A DNA stretch of 64,000 nucleotides from Gemmatimonadota bacterium (GCA_028875075.1 JAPPGF010000011.1:62001-126000); one strand, 5' to 3'. Positions 18,635 through 28,636 are shown, counted from the stretch's first letter. Notes: a model not told the origin generated them from the letters alone. A program made the numbers and translations.

Positions 18635-19483
18635 TCAGTGCGTCATCACCCACACGAGCACGTTGACCGCGATCGCGTACGCCTCCGGGGAGAAGAGATA
18701 GAAGTACTCCTCGTCCTCACCCTCGCGCTCCCACCCATCCGCGATATCGGTGTTGTGTGTGATCAGCACCATCAGGCGGCCATGTCCGTCATAAACCGCA
18801 CGCATGTGCGGCGTCTCGCTGTCGCGGCCGCGCTCGGACGTGTCCTCGGCGCCGCCGCCCATCCGCCGCCATTGCTGGATGGAGGGGATCTGGGGAATGC
18901 GCTGCACCTTGTACATCGCCGAGAGCATGGGATGCTCCGGGCTGATGTCTACGACGGTGGCGGCGGGGACGATACGGAGCAACTCGTTCTGGAAGCGACG
19001 CCACGCACGCTCGCCCCAGAAATCGTCCACCCATAGAAAGCCACCCTTGTCCAAGTATTTGCGTAGCGCCTCAACTTCCTCGTCGCCGAGCCCCATGGTT
19101 CCCACATCGGAAGCAAACAGAAAGGGACAGCGATAGAGATCAGGGTGCGTGGCGAGAACGACCGAGTGCGCGAATTCCCCGTTGGGGTGCCTCGCCATTC
19201 CGATCGTCGTCAGCTCCTCCGCCCGGAACATCAGATTGTTGTCGGCATACGGGAAATCAGTGTCCCAGCCGGTGCCCCCGGCCTCGCGCGTGACGCGCCG
19301 GTACGCAAGGCGGCAGAAAGAGAAGCCGACGCCGCCTCCCTGCAGGCCCTCCTCCACACTCGCGGCAAGGCGGCGGGCCGGTGGACCGAAGCGAAGATCC
19401 CGAAGATCCTGCCCCTCGGCTTGACCGGAACCGATGACAAGCCCGCCGGCGAGCAGCGCGAGCACACGGCAGAGTATGGTCAT
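18635..19483 (-). CDS. Exported DUF4159 domain protein
   Basis: About 282 residues from ATG 19483, chosen for the signal peptide MTILCRVLALLAGGLVIGSGQAEGQ. The rest matches DUF4159: GWDTDFPYADNNLMFRAEEL, YLDKGGFLWVDDFWGE, a central EHPMLSAMYKV segment, HNTDIADGWE and the terminal VNVLVWVMTH. The family has a GATase-like fold (ThuA-like) and unknown function, and is common in Gemmatimonadota and related phyla. A second, broken copy lies at 40721-40914. It is convergent with nothing and precedes the importer operon's promoter region. Confidence 0.85.
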   Translation of the reverse strand: MTILCRVLALLAGGLVIGSGQAEGQDLRDLRFGPPARRLAASVEEGLQGGGVGFSFCRLAYRRVTREAGGTGWDTDFPYADNNLMFRAEELTTIGMARHPNGEFAHSVVLATHPDLYRCPFLFASDVGTMGLGDEEVEALRKYLDKGGFLWVDDFWGERAWRRFQNELLRIVPAATVVDISPEHPMLSAMYKVQRIPQIPSIQQWRRMGGGAEDTSERGRDSETPHMRAVYDGHGRLMVLITHNTDIADGWEREGEDEEYFYLFSPEAYAIAVNVLVWVMTH

Positions 19484-19673
19484 GCGACAAACTACAGGGC
19501 GGGCGTCGCGCCAGCGACGGGGCGGGACCCGGGCTAGGACCGGAGGTCGGCGGGACGCGTGGCGGCTCACCCGTCATCCCGATGCGAGGCGGGTACGCGG
19601 CCATCACGCTATACTCGAGGCAGTCTCTTGCCCGCTCCCGTGCCTTGTTGCCCACAGCCGGAGCCTCCCGAGC

Positions 19674-21902
19674 ATGAAGAAGTCGCTGCCGAACACGAGC
19701 ATCCTCCTGGTCGCGGCTCTCTCTTTCGCCCACGCGCCATCGCTCGCGGCGCAGGCCACCGTGCCCGCCGTCCGTATCGCGGAGGAGCCAGTCATCGATG
19801 GCTCGCTGGCGGAGCCGGCGTGGGCCGAGTTGCCGCTGCTCTCGGACTTCATCCAGCGCATCCCGAGTGATGGCAGTCCGGCTTCGCTGAGGACCGAGGT
19901 GCGTATCGGCTACGACCAAGCCGCGCTCTATGTGGGCGTCCGCGCATTCGACGACCAACCTTCGCTCATCGTGCCGGGCGAAGCGATCCGCGACAACGAT
20001 CTCACGCAGTCAGACGCGGTCATGGTGATCTTCGACACATACAACGACGACCTCAACGGCTTCGTCTTCGGGACCAACCCGGCAGGGATCGAATACGACG
20101 GTCAGGTCGTCGATCAGGGTGGCGGGTCTGGCTGGCGGAGCGGATCGCTTGGCCGGGCTGGCGGCGGCGGCGGACGACAGATGGGTGGCTCCGGTGACGG
20201 CTTCAACTTGAACTGGGACGGGACCTGGGACGTGGCCACGGAGCGCGACGCGGCTGGCTGGAGCGCGGAGTTCCGGATCCCGTTCTCGACTCTCCGCTAC
20301 CGGTCGGGTGCCCAGGACTGGGGTCTCAACGTGCTTCGGCGTGTGCGCCGGGTGAACGAGGAGTCGTCCTGGGCGGCCATACCGCGCGAGTTCGACTTCA
20401 ACCGCGTGAGCGTCGCGGGCACACTCACCGCCCTGGAGCCACCCCTGAATCGATCAGTCCAGGTGATCCCATATGTGTTGGGCTCCTCAGCCCGCAACTA
20501 CGCGATCGGTGAGCCGAGCTTCAGCGAGAACGGCGAGGTCGGCGGCGACGCCAAGGTTCAGATCACCCAGGGATTGACGCTCGATCTCACCTATAACACG
20601 GACTTCGCGCAAGTCGAGGTGGACGACGTTCAGACCAACCTCACGCGGTTCAGCATCCAGTTCCCCGAAAAGCGGCCGTTCTTCCTTGAGAACTCGGGCA
20701 TGTTCTCGGTCGGCGGAGGCGGCGCCAGCCTGTTCTTCAGCCGACGGATCGGCATCGCGCGCGACGGCAACCGTGTCCCCATCCAGGGCGGCGGGCGGCT
20801 CTCGGGCAAGGTCGGGGGATTGAACGTGGGCCTGCTCCACATCCGCACCGACGAGATGGAAGGCGTGCAGAGTGAGCAGTCCTATTCCGTCGTGCGTCTG
20901 GCCCGCGAACTCGGCAACCGGACGAGCATCGGAGGTGCCTTCCTGCAGCGCGACGGGGGCCTTCTCGCGGACGACTACAACCGGACCTACGCGGTGGATG
21001 GACAGCTCGGCATCGGAACGGCGTGGAACTTCGACATGACCGCGGCGCGGACGGATACGCCCGGACGGGACGGTCGGGACCATATGCTGAGCGCGGGGGC
21101 GAACTACAGCAGCCGGGGCCTCAGGGTCAGGGCGAATGTTCGTGAGATCGGCGAAGACTTCAATCCCGAGATCGGTTTCCTGCGGCGTGCCGGTCTCCGG
21201 TCGTTCAGCACCCAGACAATGGCCTTCATCCGGCCGACCGACTTGTTCGGACTGCGCGAACTAAGGCCCCACGCGAACTATGACACTACGCGGGACCTTG
21301 AGACCGGCTTCGAGGAATCCGCACGAATTCACCTGGACAATCATTTCGAGTGGGACTCAGGGATGTTCTTAAGCACTGCAGTCAACTGGGTACGCGAGGG
21401 ATTGGAGGTACCCTTCGAGATCTCGGACGGCGTGGTCGTGCCTCCCGGCACGTACGACGGCTGGGAAATGGTGTGGCACTTCTACACCGATCCTTCGGCA
21501 CCCGTATCGGTCGAGACCCTCTTCGAGAACGGAAGCTTCCTCTCCGGCCACCGGCGCGGACACTCCGTCGTGCTCTCCCTCCGCCACGGTTCTGCGCTGT
21601 CCACCGGGCTCCGTTTCGAGTACAACGATGTCGACCTTCCGCAGGGGGACTTCACCACGCGACTGGCTGGTCTGAGGCTCGGTTACTTTCTTACGCCCCA
21701 GATCTACCTGCAGTCGCTGGTGCAATACAGCGACCAGAGCGATAACTGGTCGATGAACATGCGCTTCGGCTGGCTCAGCTCGGCCGGTACCGGCTTGTTC
21801 GTCGTCTATAACCAGGCCCATGGCGTGGATAGACTCAACGGACCGCTCAACAAGGCGCTGATCGTCAAGTTCAGTCGGCAGTTTACGGTGCTCGGCGGCT
21901 GA
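19674..21902 (+). CDS. DUF5916 outer-membrane protein with N-terminal CBM9-like domain
   Basis: 742 residues from ATG 19674 (MKKSLPNTS, signal peptide ending SLAAQA). Residues about 30-230 resemble the carbohydrate-binding family 9-like domain that opens DUF5916 proteins (PVIDGSLAEPAWAELP, YVGVRAFD, DAVMVIFDTYNDDLNGF). The rest is a beta-barrel with repeated aromatic strands; conserved points are FPEKRPFFLENSGMF and FFSRRIGI. These proteins are outer-membrane barrels of unknown cargo, frequent in Gemmatimonadota and Bacteroidota. Codon use matches its neighbours. A TATACT hexamer occurs 58 bases upstream, without a clear -35. Confidence 0.88.
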   Translation: MKKSLPNTSILLVAALSFAHAPSLAAQATVPAVRIAEEPVIDGSLAEPAWAELPLLSDFIQRIPSDGSPASLRTEVRIGYDQAALYVGVRAFDDQPSLIVPGEAIRDNDLTQSDAVMVIFDTYNDDLNGFVFGTNPAGIEYDGQVVDQGGGSGWRSGSLGRAGGGGGRQMGGSGDGFNLNWDGTWDVATERDAAGWSAEFRIPFSTLRYRSGAQDWGLNVLRRVRRVNEESSWAAIPREFDFNRVSVAGTLTALEPPLNRSVQVIPYVLGSSARNYAIGEPSFSENGEVGGDAKVQITQGLTLDLTYNTDFAQVEVDDVQTNLTRFSIQFPEKRPFFLENSGMFSVGGGGASLFFSRRIGIARDGNRVPIQGGGRLSGKVGGLNVGLLHIRTDEMEGVQSEQSYSVVRLARELGNRTSIGGAFLQRDGGLLADDYNRTYAVDGQLGIGTAWNFDMTAARTDTPGRDGRDHMLSAGANYSSRGLRVRANVREIGEDFNPEIGFLRRAGLRSFSTQTMAFIRPTDLFGLRELRPHANYDTTRDLETGFEESARIHLDNHFEWDSGMFLSTAVNWVREGLEVPFEISDGVVVPPGTYDGWEMVWHFYTDPSAPVSVETLFENGSFLSGHRRGHSVVLSLRHGSALSTGLRFEYNDVDLPQGDFTTRLAGLRLGYFLTPQIYLQSLVQYSDQSDNWSMNMRFGWLSSAGTGLFVVYNQAHGVDRLNGPLNKALIVKFSRQFTVLGG

Positions 21903-22044
21903 CCGTTCGATACCCACGCGGCAGCCAGCGCCACTGTTCGGGTTCGGAATACGCCTCAGCTGACCCTCACCACACCGATGGGCACAACCGTCAAGTGATC
22001 AGCTGGACAGGTCCGCGCGTGATACCGGCTGGTCCAGTTTGCGC

Positions 22045-23124
22045 TTACACCTCGCCCGATTGAGCCTGAACAAAGTGATCCGTGACGCGGTAGTCCCCGT
22101 TCAGCCAGGCCACGACCTCACGGGCACCGCGGTGGTCGAACCCGGCATAGCGTGCGCGGAGCTCCGTCGCCCGCGGACCCAGTCGGTCGAGCCCCACCTC
22201 CTGGACCTCCGGCAAATCCCGCCAAAGCGCTTCACCTAGCTCTTCGCCCAATACGGCGTGAGCCGCGCGCCGCGTCGCTTCACCGTATGTGTACGCTTCC
22301 CCGCTGGTGTAGGCTTCGATCAAAGTCAGTGCGGGGACGCGCGCGAGCACGGGTTGGAGCGCAGGGTTGATGCCGTGTCCCGCGACGATGTCGGCAAGGG
22401 CGGCTGGCCGACCGGTGAATCCACGTACGTGTAGGAATTGCGACATCCGCACGCCGTCGTTCACCGGGTAGTTGTCCCAGAGGAAGGGCTTACGGCGGAT
22501 CTGCTCGGCCACGCGCTCGAGGTGACAGACGGACAGCTCGCGTGATACTACCTCTTCGCCGGTCCAGAATAGTTGAATGCGCATGTCGAGCAGCTCGCCC
22601 AGACGTTCCAGGTAGTTGGCCGGACGTGGGCCAAAAGCGCGATCGAGCGCGGGATCGTCCGCGTAATACGTGGGGCACACGAACAGCCGATCAGCACGGA
22701 CACGCGACGCTGAACAGTCCGCGATTGCGGCCTGGGTGTCCGCCAGGTCTAGGATGTCACCCCGCATGTCGTCGAAGAGGAGCGCGAAGTCGTCCAGATC
22801 GAGGTCGTCGAGCCACGCGAGCTTGCGCTCCAAGGCTTGCCGCGCATCCGCGCCTGGTCGGACCTGCAACCCGATTGGGCTCAGTCCGACGCCGAAACGC
22901 ATCCCTGCCTCCCTACAGCGTTTCGCCAGCCTCATGAGCCGATCCATCTGGTCATGCGGGTGTGGCTCGCGCCAACGTCGACGCAGGTAGGCGTCGCCCT
23001 TCGGCGCATACAGATAAAACCCATAGCCGTGCGCGGCGAAGAACGAAACGGCATCCATGCGCTCGCCCCACTCCCACGGCTGTCCGTAGTAGCCCTCGAT
23101 GATGCCAAGCTCTGGAGGGGTCAT
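22045..23124 (-). CDS. GH84 family beta-N-acetylglucosaminidase-like enzyme
   Basis: 359 residues comprising little more than the catalytic barrel. It opens with IIEGYYGQPWEWGERMDAVSF, the hallmark of GH84 (hyaluronidase/O-GlcNAcase family). Adjacent catalytic aspartates are Asp118-Asp119 in LLFDDM. Substrate-binding segments LFWTGEEVVS (about 185-194) and FLWDNYPVND (about 214-223) are present. It lacks a signal peptide and the extra binding modules of secreted relatives, so it may act in the cytoplasm. It would remove terminal N-acetylglucosamine from glycans or modified proteins; the natural substrate is unknown. Confidence 0.88.
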   Translation of the reverse strand: MTPPELGIIEGYYGQPWEWGERMDAVSFFAAHGYGFYLYAPKGDAYLRRRWREPHPHDQMDRLMRLAKRCREAGMRFGVGLSPIGLQVRPGADARQALERKLAWLDDLDLDDFALLFDDMRGDILDLADTQAAIADCSASRVRADRLFVCPTYYADDPALDRAFGPRPANYLERLGELLDMRIQLFWTGEEVVSRELSVCHLERVAEQIRRKPFLWDNYPVNDGVRMSQFLHVRGFTGRPAALADIVAGHGINPALQPVLARVPALTLIEAYTSGEAYTYGEATRRAAHAVLGEELGEALWRDLPEVQEVGLDRLGPRATELRARYAGFDHRGAREVVAWLNGDYRVTDHFVQAQSGEV

Positions 23125-23523
23125 CCGCGCGGGAGTATACCTCTCAGCCGGTCACGCTGTCACCATCACAAGTCGAGCACCGAGCGCACCCCGCAAGGAA
23201 CGCCGCGACATCGGCGATGCTCGTCCCTTGGACCAAGACCCTCGCTGGAGCACGCGGTGTCGCCTGTCGCGCGGGAAGGAACGCCCGAGTAAAGGCCTCC
23301 TGCGTCGGGGGCGGTCGTCCCCTACTGCGCGGCGCCCGGGCGCCGTCGCACGGACCGACAGTTCGGCCGCGATCAGCACGCAAAGCCAGGGTACTAGATC
23401 GGCACATCTTGAGTCGAGCCATGGCGATCATAACCTTCCGTTCCCGCATTGCTCCATTGACAGCCGTCCGTGCGCCTCGGATCGTCCTCTTGGCACACGC
23501 GTCTACGATCAGGACGACGTGAC
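23125..23523. other. Divergent intergenic region
   Basis: About 400 bases between the GH84 gene (minus) and the S9 hydrolase gene (plus). A perfect TTGACA at 23457-23462 could be the -35 of the hydrolase promoter, but the -10 at the right distance (GATCGT) is poor. I see no small gene or repeat; the overlapping ORFs are arginine-rich frame noise. Confidence 0.45.
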
Positions 23524-24711
23524 ATGGTTCTCGCTCCTTCCCTCTTCAGGCCTGCCGAACCCATTGAGAGCGCACGCGACCGGCGGAACCCGTTGAGCAA
23601 CGTGCGGGCGCTCTTGGTGCCGGCGACGGTCACCTTCGTGCTGGGGCTGGCAGCGTCATTCGCAGCCGAGCCCGTCGCCGGTAGGCAGAACATTTCGTCG
23701 TTGCCGGACAGCATCGACCCGATCCGCGCCCGTGAGCTCTACGTCAGCGACCGATGGGAGGATCATCCGGCCGCCGACTACGCGCGTGACATCGCCGAAA
23801 AGGCGCTTACGGACAGCATCTACAGGGCAGTCGCCAAGGGCGTGTTGGACTTCCAGATGATCACCTATCGTAGCCGCGCCGGGGACATGGACATCCCAGC
23901 GTACGTCTTCCAGCCGCTCAAGAAGCGTGGACCGAGCGGTCACCCAGCGATGATCTGGGTGCATGGTGGTGTGCACGGCAACTGGAGCCACGCGGCGTGG
24001 CCGTTTGTGCGCGAGGCCGTCGAGCGCGGCTACATCGTGATCACCCCCGAATACCGAGGCAGTACCGGATTTGGAGCCGAGCATCACAACGCGATTGACT
24101 ACGGTGGCCTAGAGGTTGACGACGTGATGACCGCTTATGACTGGATGGTTGCCAACCTGCCGTACGTCGATCCGGCACGCGTGGGAATGATGGGCTGGAG
24201 CCATGGTGGTCTGATCACGATTCTGGCGGTCACACGAGACCTGCACCCCTTCCGCGCGGGCGCCGCGATCGTGCCTGTGACAAACCTCGTCTTTAGGCTC
24301 TCCTACAAGGGACCGGCTTACCAGCGGTATTTCTCTACCCAGCGCAACATTCGGGGGTTGCCCTTCGAGGAACCGGACGTCTACATCCAGCGCTCGCCCT
24401 ACTACCAAGTCGACCAGCTGCGCACACCGCTACTCGTGCACGTGGCCACCAATGACGAAGACGTGGACTTCGAGGAGAGCGCTATGTTGATCTACAAGCT
24501 GCGCGTGCTCAAGCCCGATCTTTCGGATACCAAGATCTATGTTGACCCCGAGCCATGGGGCGCGACCCAGGGGCACTCATTCAGCCGCCGCGTAGATGCC
24601 ACCACGCTCGAACGCGTCGACTCGCCGGCTCAGCGCGACTCGTGGAACCGGGTTTGGGCATTCATGGAGGAGCACCTGCGGCCTTTCCACGACCCCAACC
24701 ACCCGCGTTGA
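23524..24711 (+). CDS. Exported prolyl-oligopeptidase-like (S9) alpha/beta hydrolase
   Basis: 395 residues from ATG 23524, with AGGACG upstream. Residues 27-55 are a hydrophobic export signal or anchor. The alpha/beta hydrolase domain has the oxyanion segment WVHGGVHGNW, nucleophile Ser226 in GWSHGG, an acidic residue in NDEDVDF and a histidine in GHSF. The pattern PEYRGSTGFG is typical of S9C peptidases and acyl-peptide hydrolases. There is no beta-propeller domain, so it is a single-domain enzyme that may be an esterase or dipeptidase. No operon partner is obvious. Confidence 0.82.
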   Translation: MVLAPSLFRPAEPIESARDRRNPLSNVRALLVPATVTFVLGLAASFAAEPVAGRQNISSLPDSIDPIRARELYVSDRWEDHPAADYARDIAEKALTDSIYRAVAKGVLDFQMITYRSRAGDMDIPAYVFQPLKKRGPSGHPAMIWVHGGVHGNWSHAAWPFVREAVERGYIVITPEYRGSTGFGAEHHNAIDYGGLEVDDVMTAYDWMVANLPYVDPARVGMMGWSHGGLITILAVTRDLHPFRAGAAIVPVTNLVFRLSYKGPAYQRYFSTQRNIRGLPFEEPDVYIQRSPYYQVDQLRTPLLVHVATNDEDVDFEESAMLIYKLRVLKPDLSDTKIYVDPEPWGATQGHSFSRRVDATTLERVDSPAQRDSWNRVWAFMEEHLRPFHDPNHPR

Positions 24712-24991
24712 CCGCCGTGATCCTCGACTAAACGGGGATCCGTCGCGAGAGAGCGCCCGCCTTACAACGCCGATGAGGAAGTCGTACCGGGGCCGACGCC
24801 ACTCCCGCCAACGTACGATCCTCCGAGGAGTCGCCCCGCCGGGGCCGGGGAAACGAACTCGCAGAGCCGCTGATCAGCCCACGACTCCCGGACATCTGTG
24901 AGCAACACAATGGCCATCGTAGGACAAATCGAGCGCCGGCGCGCAACACGTCCCATACTGATCGTATCGATTCCACGACCGGAGTCGGCCT

Positions 24992-25219
24992 ATGGTTCCG
25001 ATCATGTCGCTGCTCTTTCCGGTTCTGTTGTCGGCGGTGTTGGTGTTCATAGCCAGCTTCGTCATCTACGTGCTCCTGCCTTACCATCGCACGGACTTCG
25101 AACGGCTGCCCGATGAAGAGGGCGTGCCAGCAGCGCTCCCGCCTCTGGCGATCGCGCCAGGTGAGTATATGCTGCCTCACGCCGAAGCACCGTCCGACAT
25201 GAGAGACCCGGCGGCGTAG
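24992..25219 (+). CDS. Small membrane protein, apparently the truncated N-terminus of a longer family
   Basis: 75 residues from ATG 24992 with GGAG seven bases upstream. One membrane helix (LLFPVLLSAVLVFIASFVIYVLL) is followed by PYHRTDFERLPDE and PPGEYMLP-like sequence (APGEYMLPHAEAP). From memory this resembles the first third of a conserved membrane protein of about 200 residues; here a TAG stop follows DMRDPAA and the next gene begins eight bases later. Either this is a decayed fragment or a genuinely short relative. Function unknown. Confidence 0.5.
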   Translation: MVPIMSLLFPVLLSAVLVFIASFVIYVLLPYHRTDFERLPDEEGVPAALPPLAIAPGEYMLPHAEAPSDMRDPAA

Positions 25220-25226
25220 CCTGAAC

Positions 25227-27131
25227 GTGCGAGTCGCGGTGACGAGTCCGTGGGCTAGGGGAGCAGTGAGGGTCGCTACGCTCACGGCGGCGGTGTTGAT
25301 GACCGGTTGTGGGCACTTGCGTCGGGCAGTCGGCCTGGAGGCATCGGCTCCGCCACCCACCGAGCTCCCAACCGCGGTCTTCGCTGGGACGCAACGAGTG
25401 CTCTCCACGCCTGGTCAGCCCGACGGCCGGCTTGAGCGCATCGTGACGACCGGGTCGGGAGCCGCCGCAGAGGTGGCTCCCGGGGACACGGTGGTGCTGC
25501 TTTCCCTCGCCGGGCCCGGCGTTGTGCGGCGCATCCGCATCACGTTGGCAAGCCCCGACCCGCACTGGCTCAGGCGCGTGGCCCTGCGCATGCATTGGGA
25601 CGACGAAGTACAGCCGTCGGTGCATGTGCCTCTGGGCGACTTCTTCGGCAATGGGTTCGAGCTCCGCCCTTACGCGTCGCTCGCCATGGGTTTCGCTGGC
25701 GAGGGCTTCTACAGCTATCTGCCGATGCCTTTCGCCCGCAGTGCGCACATCGTGCTCGAGAACGGCACTGGAGAGACCATCGAGGCGGTTGCCTTCGACG
25801 CCGACGTCGAGACAGCGGCGACCCTCACCGAGCCAGTGGCGACATTGCACGCATTGTGGAATCGCGACCCGCGCCCCCGGCCCGATAGTAGGCACCTTGT
25901 GGTCGACATCGAGGGCGCGGGCTGGTTTGTTGGAACGACCCTCGCCGCGCAGGGCCACGAGGGCTCCTTCGCATTCCTGAGCGGCAACGGAATCTTCACC
26001 GTCGACGGCAATCCCCTCGACTCAAGCACGGTGGCGTCCTATGTGGGAGCGGGTCCCGCTTCGGAAGCGGCCGTAGCTGGGCCGCTCCAGGGTGTTGCGT
26101 TACAGGAAACCGAGCACACACGCCTTGCCGCCTACCGCTGGCACCTAGCCGATCCGATCCCGTTTCGCCGTTCGTTCCGACTTGAGCTCGAGCGCGGACG
26201 CGCCGACCGTGAGGGTGCCGAGTACGCGACGGTGGCGTACTGGTACCAGAGCGAGCCCCATGAGCTTCCGCGACTGCCGGGCCCGCACGAGCGCCGCGTG
26301 CCCGACGTCCTCGTCCCGCGTGACGCCCTCTGGGGTGACGAAGTGGAGGTTGTAGGGATGGGTCGCGGGGTCACACGTATGGTGCTCCCGGTACCCCGCG
26401 CCGACCGCTACGAAGTGAACGTGTTCCCCGAGGCCTCGCCAGGCTCTGTGAACCCGACTGTCTCGGTAGTGGGATCCTCCGATCCAGGGCGGGAGCTGGA
26501 CGTGAATCCCGCCGGCTCCGAGCCCGGTGACCTGCTACCGAGCGTTGTCGTGGATACGGTCGCGGCAAACCGGCGTACCGTCGACCTCCAGCTAGATGCC
26601 GGAGGCAGCGGTGTGGCAGTGCCGGCCGCTGTTCACCTCCGGCCGCTCAATTCGTGGGCCGAGCGCTGGTGGGGAATCGGGACTTGGCCCAATTGGGGCG
26701 GCCCCGACCCGGCGACCGGGTTGCTATACGTCTGGGGTCCCGATGACGATCCCGCGCTCGACCGGGTGCACGAGTTACCGAACGGGCACGCTCTTGCATG
26801 GGAGCCGTTGGACGCAGAGGAGGACGGCACCGTGGAGCTGGCGCCGGACGGAGGAACCGCGTACGCGCAGTCCTTTCTCTACTCGCCGCGTCGGCGGGCA
26901 GTCACGCTTGTGACCGAGTACGAAGGCGCGCTCCGGGTCCGGATTGACGACACGCCCGCGCTCGAACGTCCGCGGCGACCGGGCCACGCGGAGGTCGAGA
27001 TGGACGCCTACCTGCTCCCGGGCTGGAACCGAGTGCGGGTGAAGCTCGCGGCGGCGGGCTCCGCGGGCAGCTTTCGAATGCGCGCCGCTGATCCCTTCGG
27101 TGAACTCTACTGGGCCCGCACGCCGTACTGA
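25227..27131 (+). CDS. DUF2961 (GH172-like) lipoprotein
   Basis: 634 residues, GTG start. The lipobox LMTGC near residue 30 predicts an anchored lipoprotein. The N-terminal half matches DUF2961: GPGVVRRIRITL, a two-jelly-roll region with VHVPLGDFFGNGF, and SYLPMPFARSAHIVLEN. Some DUF2961 members are GH172 enzymes acting on arabinofuranosides or difructose anhydrides. The C-terminal 200 residues form an additional beta-sandwich-like module (GWNRVRVKLAAAG). The exact start is uncertain because several GTG codons occur in the first 15 residues. The activity is inferred from family only. Confidence 0.78.
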   Translation: MRVAVTSPWARGAVRVATLTAAVLMTGCGHLRRAVGLEASAPPPTELPTAVFAGTQRVLSTPGQPDGRLERIVTTGSGAAAEVAPGDTVVLLSLAGPGVVRRIRITLASPDPHWLRRVALRMHWDDEVQPSVHVPLGDFFGNGFELRPYASLAMGFAGEGFYSYLPMPFARSAHIVLENGTGETIEAVAFDADVETAATLTEPVATLHALWNRDPRPRPDSRHLVVDIEGAGWFVGTTLAAQGHEGSFAFLSGNGIFTVDGNPLDSSTVASYVGAGPASEAAVAGPLQGVALQETEHTRLAAYRWHLADPIPFRRSFRLELERGRADREGAEYATVAYWYQSEPHELPRLPGPHERRVPDVLVPRDALWGDEVEVVGMGRGVTRMVLPVPRADRYEVNVFPEASPGSVNPTVSVVGSSDPGRELDVNPAGSEPGDLLPSVVVDTVAANRRTVDLQLDAGGSGVAVPAAVHLRPLNSWAERWWGIGTWPNWGGPDPATGLLYVWGPDDDPALDRVHELPNGHALAWEPLDAEEDGTVELAPDGGTAYAQSFLYSPRRRAVTLVTEYEGALRVRIDDTPALERPRRPGHAEVEMDAYLLPGWNRVRVKLAAAGSAGSFRMRAADPFGELYWARTPY

Positions 27132-27301
27132 AGGCGGAACGCACGGATCGGCACTCGGCCCGGGACAGCGCCCGCGCGCTGGCCTGACACCGCGGACGGA
27201 GAAAAAACGCGGGTTTCCTTGCTGTGGCAGGCCGTTGACGCGAGTATCTTGCATACGCTCCTCGTCCACCCTACGGAACCGCGCGGGCAGGAGACCCCGG
27301 C

Positions 27302-28636
27302 ATGGCACGTCCCAAGCGCACCGATATCGTGGAAGCACGCCCGGTCGAGACCCGCTCCCGCATCTCGGATAGCGAGCTGGTCCAGCCGGCACTGCAGTAC
27401 GACTACACGAACTTCTATTTCGGTGCTGGCGACGACCCCTTCGACCTTCTTGAGCCGTTCGACCAGTGGTACGCGCAGGTCGAGCCGGAGGGCTACTACC
27501 AATACGAGTTGCCCATCATGTCCGCGCCGACAACGCGCGTGGACGTCTTCGATAAGAAGACCCGGGAGATTCGCAAAGGGCTGATCAACTTTGCCTCGTA
27601 CAACTACTTGGGCCTTTCTTATCGACCGGAAGTGAAGGCCGCGATTCACGCGGCGGCTGAGCGTTACGGAGGAGGCGCTTCGGGCAGTCCGATTCTCTCC
27701 GGCACTACAGAGCTCCACCGCGAGCTCGCCAAGGAGATTTCCAGTTTCAAGGCGAAAGAGGCGACGTTGGTCTTCCCCACCGGATACAGCGCCAACGTCG
27801 GCACTATCGCTGGTTTGATGCGTTCCGGCGACCTCATCGTAGCGGATCAGTGGTCACACGCGTCGATCGTCGATGGAATGATCCTTTCCAAGGCGACAAG
27901 CCGGTTCTTTCGGCACAACAACGTCGAGGATCTCGATCGTAAGCTGTCGGGCTTCACCGGCAAGAAGCTGGTCATCGTCGAAGGCGTGTACTCCATGGAC
28001 GGCGATCTACCGCCGCTGCGCGAGATCGTGGCTGTGGCGAAGAATCACGGTGCCCGCGTGATGATCGACGAAGCCCATTCAGCGTTCGTTTTTGGAAGGA
28101 ACGGACGGGGGGTCGTGGAAGAACTCGGGCTTGAGGAAGCGGTAGATATACATCTGGGCACGTTTTCCAAGAGCCTGGGCGGGCAAGGAGGTTACACGGC
28201 CGGCAGCCAGAAGCTGGTCAACTATCTGCGCGGCTTCAGCCGCTCCCGCTTCTTCTCTTGCGCTTTGGCGCCGACCGTGGTCGCGGGTGTGCTCGCTGCG
28301 CTCAGACTGGCCCGCTCAGAGCCTGAGCTGCGTGTCCGACTGTGGGACAACGTACGTTTCATGAAGAGCCGTCTTGACGCCGCCGGCGTACCGACCGGCG
28401 AAAGCGCGTCGCAGGTGATCCCGATCATGGTGCGTGATGACGCACGAATCTTCACGATCGGAGAGTCGCTGTTCCGAGCTGGCGTCTTCATCAATCCCGT
28501 GAAATACCCAGCTGTGCCGAAGCACAGGAGCCGGTTCCGCATGTCCGTCTCGGCCGCCCATACGCGCGGGGAGCTGGATCGGGGGGCACAGCTGATCGCG
28601 GACGTACTTCGAGAGTACGGCATATGTCGTCCGTAG
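27302..28636 (+). CDS. Alpha-oxoamine synthase (PLP enzyme, SPT/KBL/BioF superfamily)
   Basis: 444 residues. The PLP fold is complete: NYLGLSYRPEVKAAI, GGGASGSPILSGTTELHRELE-like region, DEAHS (256-260) and the Schiff-base Lys290 in GTFSKSLGGQGGY. These enzymes join an amino acid to an acyl thioester with loss of CO2, giving an aminoketone (serine palmitoyltransferase, KBL, BioF). A 95-residue N-terminal extension (FDLLEPFDQWYAQVEPEGYYQYE) is longer than in BioF and more like SPT relatives. The gene end overlaps the next gene by 13 bases, so both likely serve one pathway. The acyl donor is not evident; no acyl carrier protein is adjacent. Confidence 0.85.
   Translation: MARPKRTDIVEARPVETRSRISDSELVQPALQYDYTNFYFGAGDDPFDLLEPFDQWYAQVEPEGYYQYELPIMSAPTTRVDVFDKKTREIRKGLINFASYNYLGLSYRPEVKAAIHAAAERYGGGASGSPILSGTTELHRELAKEISSFKAKEATLVFPTGYSANVGTIAGLMRSGDLIVADQWSHASIVDGMILSKATSRFFRHNNVEDLDRKLSGFTGKKLVIVEGVYSMDGDLPPLREIVAVAKNHGARVMIDEAHSAFVFGRNGRGVVEELGLEEAVDIHLGTFSKSLGGQGGYTAGSQKLVNYLRGFSRSRFFSCALAPTVVAGVLAALRLARSEPELRVRLWDNVRFMKSRLDAAGVPTGESASQVIPIMVRDDARIFTIGESLFRAGVFINPVKYPAVPKHRSRFRMSVSAAHTRGELDRGAQLIADVLREYGICRP

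Noticed and set aside
21985-22035. Hairpin CTGGAC/GTCCAG between DUF5916 and GH84 as a terminator
   Set aside because: Long irregular loop and a weak tail (TTTGC); not convincing on either strand.
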